Source: a virus
Virus record (IMG/VR): IMGVR_UViG_3300027906_000091
Span: 1 to 30,018 of that record
Length of the DNA stretch: 30,018 nucleotides
Strand: one strand, 5' to 3'
A program made the translations under genes and the position numbers. Under the pieces are notes generated by a model. The model did no database searches. It saw only the letters and a program-made list of their open reading frames with translations, and was not told where the DNA came from. This document shows positions 6,333 through 12,842 of the stretch, one piece after another. How positions within the stretch are numbered: position 1 is the stretch's first letter; every line of letters starts with the position of its first letter.

Positions 6333-6563
6333 ATGGGTGGTATATTCAAATCTCCAAAAATTCCAGCTCCTCCTCCATTGGTCATGCCAGAGCCAACAGA
6401 AACTCCTGACTATGAAGATGAGGCTAGAAGAGAAGAGGCAGCTGAAAAAGAAAGACAAAGGATGCTTAATAGAAAAGGCAGAAGATCTACAATTCTTACT
6501 GGTCAAGGTTTAACAGAAATTGAAGATGATGAGATTGAAAAGAAAACTTTATTAGGTGGCTAA
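6333..6563 (+). CDS. small phage structural-module protein with RSTILTG motif
   Basis: 76 residues: MGG start, a Pro-rich stretch (residues 8-24), an acidic/basic helix at 26-47, then RRSTILTG at 50-57 and a KKTLLGG end. The [RK]-x-S-T-I-L-T-G plus terminal LLG signature is common in small proteins encoded between terminase and portal in T7/P22-like phages. The function is not known to me. The C-terminal 29 residues resemble those of the 6751-7428 product. Its stop overlaps the next ATG by one base. Confidence 0.65.
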   Translation: MGGIFKSPKIPAPPPLVMPEPTETPDYEDEARREEAAEKERQRMLNRKGRRSTILTGQGLTEIEDDEIEKKTLLGG

Positions 6564-6748
6564 TGTTTAAAGCAATAAAAAAATTATTTAAAAAAAAACC
6601 AAAAGAAGAAGAAGTTGATCCTTTAGATCTTAAATTTGAAATATTAGAAGATATAACTTTTGAAAACGAAGTTGCGAAATCTAATGATGAGAAAGCAAAA
6701 GTTAAAGATACTAAAGAAACAAAATCTTCATTAACATTCGGAGAATAA
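6563..6748 (+). CDS. small charged hypothetical protein
   Basis: 61 residues with a basic N-terminal amphipathic segment (MFKAIKKLFKKKPKEEEV) followed by an acidic, likely disordered region. No family recognised. It is coupled to the preceding gene by TAATG and followed by the MGG-starting 225-residue gene after 2 bases. The basic N-terminus could bind membrane or nucleic acid, which is speculative. Confidence 0.5.
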   Translation: MFKAIKKLFKKKPKEEEVDPLDLKFEILEDITFENEVAKSNDEKAKVKDTKETKSSLTFGE

Positions 6749-6750
6749 AT

Positions 6751-7428
6751 ATGGGTGGTAACTCAAGTGGTGGTCAAGGTGGTGGCAGAACAGATGCTGG
6801 ACCAAATAGAACGACAGCTTATAAAGCTGGTGTAGGTAATATAACTGAAAGTGGAAAGAAAACTAGAAGTTATAAATCTGATAGAGATGATGCTTTTAGA
6901 AATCGAGGAGCTACTAAAATTAAAAAAGGAGTTAGAACTCCATCAATGTTAGTTAATGCTGGAGTAGCAATTTTATCTAAACCATTACAAGCTGGATCAA
7001 AAGCTACTAGAGATTTTTTTACTGATAAAGTTCTAGGATCTAAAAATTTTAAAAATGTTTCTAAAACAGAATTTTTAAGTATGGATGCAGATAAGCAAGA
7101 AGAGATGTATGGAACTTATATATCTAATAGACAATCTGGAGCTGCTGATGCTTATGGAAATAAAATAAGCAATAGAGACAATCAAGGTGGAGGATCATAC
7201 AAAGATCCAAATAAAGTTTTAAATCAGCCAAAAGTAGATAGTCAAATGGATAACTCAGGCATTAAGTCAGATGGAATTACAGCTAAAGGACCAACAACTG
7301 CTGAAATGTCCGAAGATGAAAATATGATTAATGTAAAGAGAAGAGGAAGAAAAGTAACTACCTTAACAAATTTAACTGGTGTTGAAGAAAAACCAACTTT
7401 AACTAAAAAGATTTTATTAGGAAATTAA
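6751..7428 (+). CDS. hypothetical Gly-rich protein with terminal RxTxLT...LLG tail
   Basis: 225 residues. A Gly/Ser-rich start (MGGNSSGGQGGGRT) is followed by a basic region (residues 35-60), a short hydrophobic-helical stretch at 65-95, a low-complexity polar segment at 125-190, and a C-terminal tail RGRKVTTLTNLTG at 198-210 ending KKILLGN. That tail matches the end of the 76-residue protein two genes upstream. Its TAA overlaps the portal ATG by one base. Likely a minor head or packaging-associated protein from its place, but no family was recognised. Confidence 0.55.
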   Translation: MGGNSSGGQGGGRTDAGPNRTTAYKAGVGNITESGKKTRSYKSDRDDAFRNRGATKIKKGVRTPSMLVNAGVAILSKPLQAGSKATRDFFTDKVLGSKNFKNVSKTEFLSMDADKQEEMYGTYISNRQSGAADAYGNKISNRDNQGGGSYKDPNKVLNQPKVDSQMDNSGIKSDGITAKGPTTAEMSEDENMINVKRRGRKVTTLTNLTGVEEKPTLTKKILLGN

Positions 7429-9044
7429 TGCAATCACAAAATTTTAGAGATTTAGCTCGTCAATTAAAAGACAACCTTTCTAGGCTACAAGAAAAGAGAT
7501 CTAACTGGGAAAGCCATTGGCAAGAGGTTAGTGATTATATGTTACCTAGAAAAGCAGAGATAACAAAACAGAGAGCAAGAGGCGACAAGAGACACATACA
7601 AATATTTGACGCAACAGCCATACATGCTTTAGAACTGTTGGCAGCATCTTTGCATGGTATGCTGACGAGCTCTGCCAATAAATGGTTTTCTCTAAGGTTT
7701 AAAGAAACTGAATTGAATGACATGGATGAGGCGAAGGAGTGGTTAGAAAATTCTACTAGAAGAATGTACGATGCAATTGCTAAATCAAATTTTCAACAAG
7801 AAATCTTTGAATGTTATTTTGATTTAATTGCTTTTGGTACTGCATGTTTAATGATCGAAGAAGATCAGGAAGATACTCTACTCTTCTCTGCTAGACACAT
7901 TAAAGAAATTTACATCCAGGAAAATAAAAAAGGATTTGTTGATACAGTTTATCGAAAATTTAAAATGCCATCCCAGGCAGTTATAGATAAATTTGGAATT
8001 GATAATGTTTCCAAAGATACTGTAACAACATTTAAAAAATCTCCTTTTGAAGATATTACTTTAGTTCATGTTGCTAGACCAAGAATTGATTATGATCCTA
8101 AGAAAAAGGATAAACAAAACATGCCAGTTCAAAGTATTTATTTTGAATTTGAAACTGGACATATAATTTCAATTGGTGGATTTAATGAAATGCCTTATGT
8201 CATTCCAAGGTATTTAAAAGCATCAACAGAAGTTTATGGAAGATCTCCAGGAATGAATGCTTTACCTGATGTTAAAGTTTTAAATAAAATGGTGGAACAT
8301 TCATTAAAAGCTGCTGCTAAAATGATTGATCCTCCTCTATTAGTTCCTGATGATGGAATGTTAGCTCCGATAAGAATGTCTCCTGGATCTATTAATTTCT
8401 TTAGATCTGGATCAAGAGAAAGAATTGAGCCATTAAATATTAATGCTAATACAGCTGTTACTTTGAATAATGAAAATCAAAGAAGAGATGCTATTGCTAA
8501 AATGTTTCATGTTGATCAGTTATTAATTACTGAAAATAGAAACATGACAGCAACAGAAGTTTTACAAAGAAACGAAGAGAAGATGAGAATATTAGGACCA
8601 GTTCTTGGCAGACTACAATCCGAATTACTTTCTCCATTAATTATTAGAGTTTTCAATATGATGTTAAGACAAGGATTTTTTCAACCAGCTCCTGATATTT
8701 TATCTCAACAAGAATTAAATATTGAATATGTTTCTCCAATGGCTTTAGCTCAAAGAGGACAAGAATTACAAAGTTTAATGAGAGGATTAGAAATATTTGG
8801 ATCTCTATCTCAAACTCTTCCAGTTATGGATTATGTTGATGATAATGGAATGGTAAAACAAATTATTGAAATTTTAGGATTACCAGCAAAAGTAATTAAA
8901 TCAGATCAAGAAGTTGAACAGTTAAGAGCAGAAAGAGCTCAGGCTGAACAAGCTGCTATGCAGCAACAGCAAGAAATGGCTCAAGCTCAAATGGCAAAAG
9001 ACGCAGCTCCAATGGCAAAAGTAATACAAGATGGATCACAATAA
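7428..9044 (+). CDS. portal protein (T7-type head-tail connector)
   Basis: 538 residues, the usual size. It has the family's N-terminal block: a helical start, NWESHWQEVSDYMLPRK around 26-42, then FDATAIHALELLAASLHGML and NKWFSLRF. The central wing, then PRYLKASTEVYGRSPGMNALPDVKVLN and the crown region with TATEVLQRNEEKMRILGPVLG, match podovirus connectors (Head-tail_con family). The last 40 residues are Gln/Ala-rich and coiled, as in T7 gp8. Twelve copies would form the ring at the capsid vertex through which DNA is packaged by the large terminase and ejected. Translation is coupled to the previous gene, and it overlaps the next gene by 14 bases. Confidence 0.93.
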   Translation: MQSQNFRDLARQLKDNLSRLQEKRSNWESHWQEVSDYMLPRKAEITKQRARGDKRHIQIFDATAIHALELLAASLHGMLTSSANKWFSLRFKETELNDMDEAKEWLENSTRRMYDAIAKSNFQQEIFECYFDLIAFGTACLMIEEDQEDTLLFSARHIKEIYIQENKKGFVDTVYRKFKMPSQAVIDKFGIDNVSKDTVTTFKKSPFEDITLVHVARPRIDYDPKKKDKQNMPVQSIYFEFETGHIISIGGFNEMPYVIPRYLKASTEVYGRSPGMNALPDVKVLNKMVEHSLKAAAKMIDPPLLVPDDGMLAPIRMSPGSINFFRSGSRERIEPLNINANTAVTLNNENQRRDAIAKMFHVDQLLITENRNMTATEVLQRNEEKMRILGPVLGRLQSELLSPLIIRVFNMMLRQGFFQPAPDILSQQELNIEYVSPMALAQRGQELQSLMRGLEIFGSLSQTLPVMDYVDDNGMVKQIIEILGLPAKVIKSDQEVEQLRAERAQAEQAAMQQQQEMAQAQMAKDAAPMAKVIQDGSQ

Positions 9045-9252
9045 AGAAGTTGAAAAGAAATTAAAGCAACTACAATCAGATTACAAAATAGTTTTTGGAA
9101 CTGATGAAGGAAAAAGAGTTTTAGACGACATCTCTAAAAGATGTCATGAGTTTAATACTACTCATGTTAAAGGCGATAGTCATGAATCTGCATTCTTTGA
9201 AGGACAAAGATCAATCATGGTTTTCATAAAAAGTATTTTAAAAATAAAATAA
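9031..9252 (+). CDS. Bbp19-like phage protein
   Basis: 73 residues. The pattern YKIVFGTDEGKRVLDDISKRC, then H-V-K-G-D, then E-S-A-F-F-E-G-Q-R-S fits the Bbp19 family of small phage proteins first named in Bordetella phage BPP-1 (a FGT-x-EG-xRVL core and an FxEGxRS helix). Such genes lie between portal and scaffold in many podoviruses. Molecular role unknown. It overlaps the portal gene by 14 bases and its stop opens a TAACCAATAGG leader of the scaffold gene. Confidence 0.75.
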   Translation: MDHNKEVEKKLKQLQSDYKIVFGTDEGKRVLDDISKRCHEFNTTHVKGDSHESAFFEGQRSIMVFIKSILKIK

Positions 9253-9260
9253 CCAATAGG
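9250..9260 (+). promoter_or_regulatory. shared leader motif TAACCAATAGG before the scaffold gene
   Basis: The stop codon TAA runs into CCAATAGG, giving 11 bases identical to 11283-11293 before the decoration gene. The first ten after T match 9 of 10 bases at 10394-10403 before the capsid gene. It includes the ribosome binding AGG, 7 nt from the ATG at 9268. Confidence 0.5.
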
Positions 9261-9267
9261 TAAAATA

Positions 9268-10128
9268 ATGGAAAATCAGACAACTGAGCAAACTGCTCAA
9301 TCTGAACAGCCAACAGATGTTGTTCAGAATACTGAGGCAACAGCTGAGGTTAAAGAGACTGTTCTTACAGAAGATCAGCCTCAAGTAAATTTTAAAGATA
9401 GTATTCCTGAACAATTCAGAGAAGAAAAATCTTTAGAAAATATTAATAGTATGGATGATCTTTTAAAAGGATATGTTCATGCACAAAAGTTAGTTGGGAG
9501 TAATAAAATTCCTATACCTAACAAACATTCAACAGATGAGGATTGGAATGAAGTATTTAAAAAATTGGGTGCTCCAGATACACCAGAAGGCTATCAATAT
9601 AACTTCAAAGATCAAGAAGTGGATAGTCAGCAAGTATCAGAATTTAATAAAAAGGCACATCAATTAGGATTACTTCCTAAACAAGCTGAAGGTCTTATTA
9701 AATTTTATAATGAGATGAATGGTAACTTAGCTGCTACTCAAGAAGATCAAGCAGCTCAAGCTCAACTAACTACTGAGACAGAACTTAAAAAAGAATATGG
9801 ACCTCAGTTTTCTAAAAGACTTGACCAGGCTAAGAAATTGGCAATAGGTACTTTAGGTCAAGATTTTTTAGAAAATACATATTTAAAAGATGGATCAAGA
9901 TTAGGCGATAACTTAAATGTTATTAAAGCCTTCTCTTCTCTTGCAGATAAATTATCAGAAGATGAAATCATTAAAGGCGATGGATCTTCTTATATGACTG
10001 CTAAAGAGATCGAAAAAGAAATTGACGATCTAACTCAAGAAGGATCTCCATATTGGAATAAGACACATCCAAATCATCAAAAGAATATTGATGAAGTTCT
10101 TAAACTAAGAGAGATGCTAACTAAATAA
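9268..10128 (+). CDS. capsid scaffolding protein
   Basis: 286 residues, acidic, rich in Glu, Gln, Lys and Thr. The first 45 residues are disordered. A conserved scaffold-type block follows: IPEQFREEKSLENINSMDDL, then KGYVHAQKLVGSNKIPIPNK, then APDTPEGYQYNF. The rest is predicted helical, ending in a basic EVLKLREMLTK helix that in this class binds the capsid protein. It guides prohead assembly and then leaves. It sits directly upstream of the capsid gene as usual. The start is preceded by the CCAATAGG leader, and the stop overlaps the next ATG by one base. Confidence 0.85.
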   Translation: MENQTTEQTAQSEQPTDVVQNTEATAEVKETVLTEDQPQVNFKDSIPEQFREEKSLENINSMDDLLKGYVHAQKLVGSNKIPIPNKHSTDEDWNEVFKKLGAPDTPEGYQYNFKDQEVDSQQVSEFNKKAHQLGLLPKQAEGLIKFYNEMNGNLAATQEDQAAQAQLTTETELKKEYGPQFSKRLDQAKKLAIGTLGQDFLENTYLKDGSRLGDNLNVIKAFSSLADKLSEDEIIKGDGSSYMTAKEIEKEIDDLTQEGSPYWNKTHPNHQKNIDEVLKLREMLTK

Positions 10129-10328
10129 TGTTAGATGGTAAATTTGAGCCAAATGAAGATGTGCATCCAGATATTCAAATAAGATTAGAATGTTTGAGAT
10201 TAGCAACTGAATTTGGACCAGAAAATGATCGAAGAGATCCAATACCAATTGCAGAAAAATATTATGATTGGTGTTTAAATAGAAATTCTCAGCGACAATC
10301 CAAAAGGATCGCTAAGAGTAAAGTCTAA
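10128..10328 (+). CDS. small hypothetical protein between scaffold and capsid genes
   Basis: 66 residues. The core IQIRLECLRLATEFGPENDR, then a DPIPIAEKYYDWC helix, resembles small proteins often found at this place in marine podoviruses, without a known role. The C-terminal 15 residues are basic and likely flexible. It is coupled to the scaffold gene by TAATG. After its TAA the same frame stays open for 25 more codons beginning with TTG, see the next entry. Confidence 0.6.
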   Translation: MLDGKFEPNEDVHPDIQIRLECLRLATEFGPENDRRDPIPIAEKYYDWCLNRNSQRQSKRIAKSKV

Positions 10329-10406
10329 TTGCCGACTATAAAGGTAAAGAAAAGATCCGAGAAATCGGAAAATCAATTCGATAATTCACAATCAACCAAT
10401 AAGTAA
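10329..10406 (+). CDS. possible 25-residue ORF in the capsid leader
   Basis: It starts with TTG directly after the TAA of the 66-residue gene and reads MPTIKVKKRSEKSENQFDNS plus five residues to TAA. It is basic and resembles the tiny MPT-starting peptides found before capsid genes in some phages. There is no strong ribosome binding site, and the start is not ATG. It overlaps the hairpin at 10356-10369, so the stretch may instead be an untranslated leader. Confidence 0.25.
   Translation: MPTIKVKKRSEKSENQFDNSQSTNK
10356..10369 (+). promoter_or_regulatory. GNRA-capped hairpin in the capsid mRNA leader
   Basis: TCCGA (10356-10360), loop GAAA (10361-10364), TCGGA (10365-10369): a 5-bp stem with a GAAA tetraloop, 53 nt before the capsid ATG. 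It may protect or process the capsid message; no T-run follows, so it is not a terminator. Confidence 0.4.
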
Positions 10407-10418
10407 GAGGAGGATGAT
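10394..10418 (+). promoter_or_regulatory. capsid leader: AACCAATAAG plus strong ribosome binding site
   Basis: AACCAATAAG at 10394-10403 is followed by AGAGGAGGATGATAAT. The GAGGAGG is one of the strongest Shine-Dalgarno sequences in the window, consistent with the very high expression needed for a capsid protein. It shares the AACCAATARG element with the scaffold and decoration genes. Confidence 0.6.
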
Positions 10419-10421
10419 AAT

Positions 10422-11285
10422 ATGTCATCACAAATAACAACAGCATTCGTACAGCAGTATAGTTCTAATGTATCGATGTTGTCGCAACAAAAAGGCTCTC
10501 TTCTTAGAAAGGCTGTTGAAGTTGAAAGTGTAGTCGGAAAAAATAGTTTCTTTGACCAAGTTGGAAGTGCAACTGCTCAAAAGAGAACTTCAAGACATTC
10601 TGATACACCTCAAATGGATACACCTCATTCAAGAAGAAGAGTATCATTGGTAGATTACGAGTATGCTGATTTAATCGACAATCAAGATAAAATCAGAACT
10701 CTTATCGATCCAACATCATCATACGCACTAGCTGCTGCTTATGCTTTAGGTAGAGCTCAAGATGATGAAATAATCACTGCTGTTTCTGGAACAGCTTACT
10801 CAGGAGAAACTGGATCTACTTCAGTTGCTCTTCCAGTAGGACAAAAGATAACAGAAAGTGGCTCAGATGGATTAACTATCGCTAAACTTAGATCTGCAAA
10901 AGAGATCATGGATAGTGGTAATGTTGATCCTTCAATTCCTAGATGGATAGTTGTAGGACCAAAACAAATTACAAATTTGTTAGGAACTACTGAGGTTACT
11001 TCTAGCGATTTCAATAGTGTTAAAGCACTAGCGAATGGCGAAGTAAATTCATTCTTAGGATTTAACTTTATAGTCTCAAACAGATTAACAATCGCATCTT
11101 CTAAAAGATTATGTTTGGCTTGGGCTCAAGATGGTATGAAAATGGCACTTGGACAAGACATCATGACTAAGATCGATGAAAGATCTGACAAAGGCTATGC
11201 AACACAAGTCTATGTGTGTCAGTCAATCGGTGCAACTCGTCTCGAAGAAGAGAAAATTGTAACGATCCAGGCACATGAGGCATAA
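10422..11285 (+). CDS. major capsid protein
   Basis: 287 residues. It has the sequence pattern of a HK97-fold phage capsid protein of the small podovirus type (Phage_capsid_2-like). Recognisable parts are the N-terminal TTAFVQQYSSNVSMLSQQKG, the basic RHSDTPQMDTPHSRRRV loop with aromatic YEYADLID after it, the long helix DPTSSYALAAAYALGRAQDD, the helix KLRSAKEIMDSGNVDP and WIVVGPKQITNLL of the A-domain. The C-terminus is beta-rich (GYATQVYVCQSIGATRLEEE). It builds the icosahedral shell with the scaffold encoded just upstream and the portal. It has a strong ribosome binding site, and it is followed by a probable decoration protein. Confidence 0.92.
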   Translation: MSSQITTAFVQQYSSNVSMLSQQKGSLLRKAVEVESVVGKNSFFDQVGSATAQKRTSRHSDTPQMDTPHSRRRVSLVDYEYADLIDNQDKIRTLIDPTSSYALAAAYALGRAQDDEIITAVSGTAYSGETGSTSVALPVGQKITESGSDGLTIAKLRSAKEIMDSGNVDPSIPRWIVVGPKQITNLLGTTEVTSSDFNSVKALANGEVNSFLGFNFIVSNRLTIASSKRLCLAWAQDGMKMALGQDIMTKIDERSDKGYATQVYVCQSIGATRLEEEKIVTIQAHEA

Positions 11286-11300
11286 CCAATAGGAGGATAA
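11283..11300 (+). promoter_or_regulatory. decoration-gene leader TAACCAATAGG with AGGAGGAT
   Basis: TAACCAATAGG at 11283-11293 begins with the capsid stop codon and runs into a strong AGGAGGAT ribosome binding site. The 11 bases equal those at 9250-9260. Confidence 0.5.
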
Positions 11301-11310
11301 TAGAAATATT

Positions 11311-11754
11311 ATGGCAAGTGTTAAAGGTGTAAATATAACAAACATAGACGCAACTCCTGTTGTAAATGTAGATAGCGAGAATGCTGGTGGCAAACTTAGA
11401 GTGTTTCATGACACTTATGAGGCTGCATCATTAGCATCTGGCTCTGACATTACGATTGCAAGAATACCAGTTAATGCAACTATTCACGATGTTATTGTGA
11501 AAGCTGATGCGTTAGGTGGATCTTCTACATTGAAAGTTGGCGATTCAGGAGACGATGACAGATATTTAGCTGCTGTCGGAACTTGGAATGCTGCTGGTCA
11601 ATGTCAATCAATGTTGGCTGGATCTACTGCTGCAAATACAGCTGTTGCTGGTCTAGGTTACAGAACAACTGCTAGTACAGACATAGTGATCACAACTGGG
11701 GGTGCAACAATCTCTGGTACGATTTACTGCTGGGTGTATTACACAGTTGAGTAA
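11311..11754 (+). CDS. probable head decoration/structural protein
   Basis: 147 residues, beta-rich, Ala/Gly/Thr-rich, with no charged clusters. The layout is an N-terminal VNITNIDATPVVNVDSENAG, then KLRVFHDTYEAASLASGSDI, repeated short strands and a YCWVYYTVE end. This suits a small beta-sandwich that coats the capsid, and its place directly after the major capsid gene with a strong ribosome binding site supports a high-copy virion protein. I cannot match it to a named family. A hairpin terminator-like structure follows at 11772-11795. Confidence 0.7.
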   Translation: MASVKGVNITNIDATPVVNVDSENAGGKLRVFHDTYEAASLASGSDITIARIPVNATIHDVIVKADALGGSSTLKVGDSGDDDRYLAAVGTWNAAGQCQSMLAGSTAANTAVAGLGYRTTASTDIVITTGGATISGTIYCWVYYTVE

Positions 11755-11771
11755 TCAATAAATAAAATTGT

Positions 11772-11800
11772 GGTGGCGATGAAATATTCGCCATCGCATT
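11772..11800 (+). terminator. hairpin terminator-like structure after the capsid genes
   Basis: GGTGGCGA at 11772-11779 pairs with TCGCCATC at 11788-11795 (8 bp, one G-T pair) around an 8-base loop, followed by GCATTTAAAAAAATTT. It is GC-rich against a very AT-rich background. There is no pure T-run immediately downstream, so termination may be partial. It would lower transcript levels of tail genes relative to capsid genes. Confidence 0.5.
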
Positions 11801-11812
11801 TAAAAAAATTTA

Positions 11813-12046
11813 ATGAAATATATTTTGGTTTTATATATGTGCAGCATGGCAACTGGTAAATGTCCAAGTAATTCAATTGCTGGTTATCAATTTAATACAC
11901 ATTATGATTGTGTTAATTCTGGTTATGCTGTTGCTCAAACAACATTTAGAAATTTATTAGAAATAGAAGATTGGGATCAAGATCATATAAATAAAAATAA
12001 AATAGTTATAAAATTTGAATGTAGAAAATTAGGAGAACAAACATAA
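11813..12046 (+). CDS. small cysteine-containing hypothetical protein
   Basis: 77 residues with cysteines at 10, 17, 33 and 70 (YMCSM, GKCPS, YDCVN, FECRK), a pattern that could hold two disulfides or a metal. The N-terminal MKYILVLYMCSMATGKC is hydrophobic but too short and polar for a clear signal peptide and has no good lipobox. It starts 18 bases after the hairpin and its stop overlaps the next ATG by one base. Family not recognised; similar small Cys proteins occur at this spot in other marine podoviruses as far as I recall. Confidence 0.6.
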   Translation: MKYILVLYMCSMATGKCPSNSIAGYQFNTHYDCVNSGYAVAQTTFRNLLEIEDWDQDHINKNKIVIKFECRKLGEQT

Positions 12047-12624
12047 TGGCATCAACAGTGGACATCTGTAATTCAGCTCTAAATCTTTTAGGAGCATCAA
12101 CAATCTCAGCATTAACTGACGACAGTAAAAATGCGAGATTATGCAATCAAAGATATGAGCCAGTAAGAAATAGAGTATTTAGATCTCATGCCTGGAATTG
12201 CTTACACAAAAGAGTTCAATTAGCTCAAAACAGTACAGCTCCAGTAGTAGAATATACTTATGCTTATTCTTTACCTTCAGATTGTTTAAGAGTTTTAAAG
12301 GTCCATAATGGAACGACAGATAGTATTGCATCATCAATAGATTACAAATTAGAAGGAAGAAATATTGTAACAGATGAAGGAACTGTTTATTTAATTTATA
12401 TCGCTTTAATTACAGATCCTAACGAATACGATAGTTATCTTCAGGAAAGTATTTCACATCAGTTGGCAGCAGATATTGCTTATGCTGTAACTAATAACGC
12501 AACTCTAGCAAATAATTATATGACTAGAGCTGACGAAAGATTAAGAGAGGCAAGATTTATAGACGCAACAGAAAATTCTTTAGGAACAATTGAAAGTTCA
12601 GAGTTCACTGATGCAAGATTATAA
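12046..12624 (+). CDS. tail tubular protein A-like (head-tail adaptor)
   Basis: 192 residues, matching T7 gp11-type adaptor proteins in length and pattern. The start is VDICNSALNLLGASTISALT, then the helix NARLCNQRYEPVRNRVFRSH, then AWNCLHKRVQLA, the strand YAYSLPSDCLRVLKV, and the helix YDSYLQESISHQLAADIAYA followed by ADERLREARFIDATE. It forms the ring below the portal and joins the head to the tail nozzle. It is coupled at both ends by one-base TAATG overlaps. Confidence 0.9.
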   Translation: MASTVDICNSALNLLGASTISALTDDSKNARLCNQRYEPVRNRVFRSHAWNCLHKRVQLAQNSTAPVVEYTYAYSLPSDCLRVLKVHNGTTDSIASSIDYKLEGRNIVTDEGTVYLIYIALITDPNEYDSYLQESISHQLAADIAYAVTNNATLANNYMTRADERLREARFIDATENSLGTIESSEFTDARL

Positions 12625-12842
12625 TGACAACTTCAGCATTTGATCCAAGATTAATAGAAAAATATTCTAAACCAAAATCGCTACTTCATTTTCAATGGGG
12701 AGATGACACAAAAGTTTATAGATATTGCTTAGTAGAAATCATAGACGAAAAAGATATTGATCCAACGACTAAATGTAAAAAAGAAGAACAAGGTTTAACG
12801 CAACAAGAAATTTTTAAAAAGATATGCCAAGAACAACACTAG
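12624..12842 (+). CDS. small hypothetical protein between tail tube genes
   Basis: 72 residues, no recognised family. The core is LLHFQWGDDTKVYRYCLVEI followed by an acidic/basic linker and a Gln-rich helical end. It starts in the TAATG overlap with the adaptor gene and its 3' end overlaps the nozzle gene by 19 bases. A virion or assembly role is inferred only from position. Confidence 0.55.
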   Translation: MTTSAFDPRLIEKYSKPKSLLHFQWGDDTKVYRYCLVEIIDEKDIDPTTKCKKEEQGLTQQEIFKKICQEQH

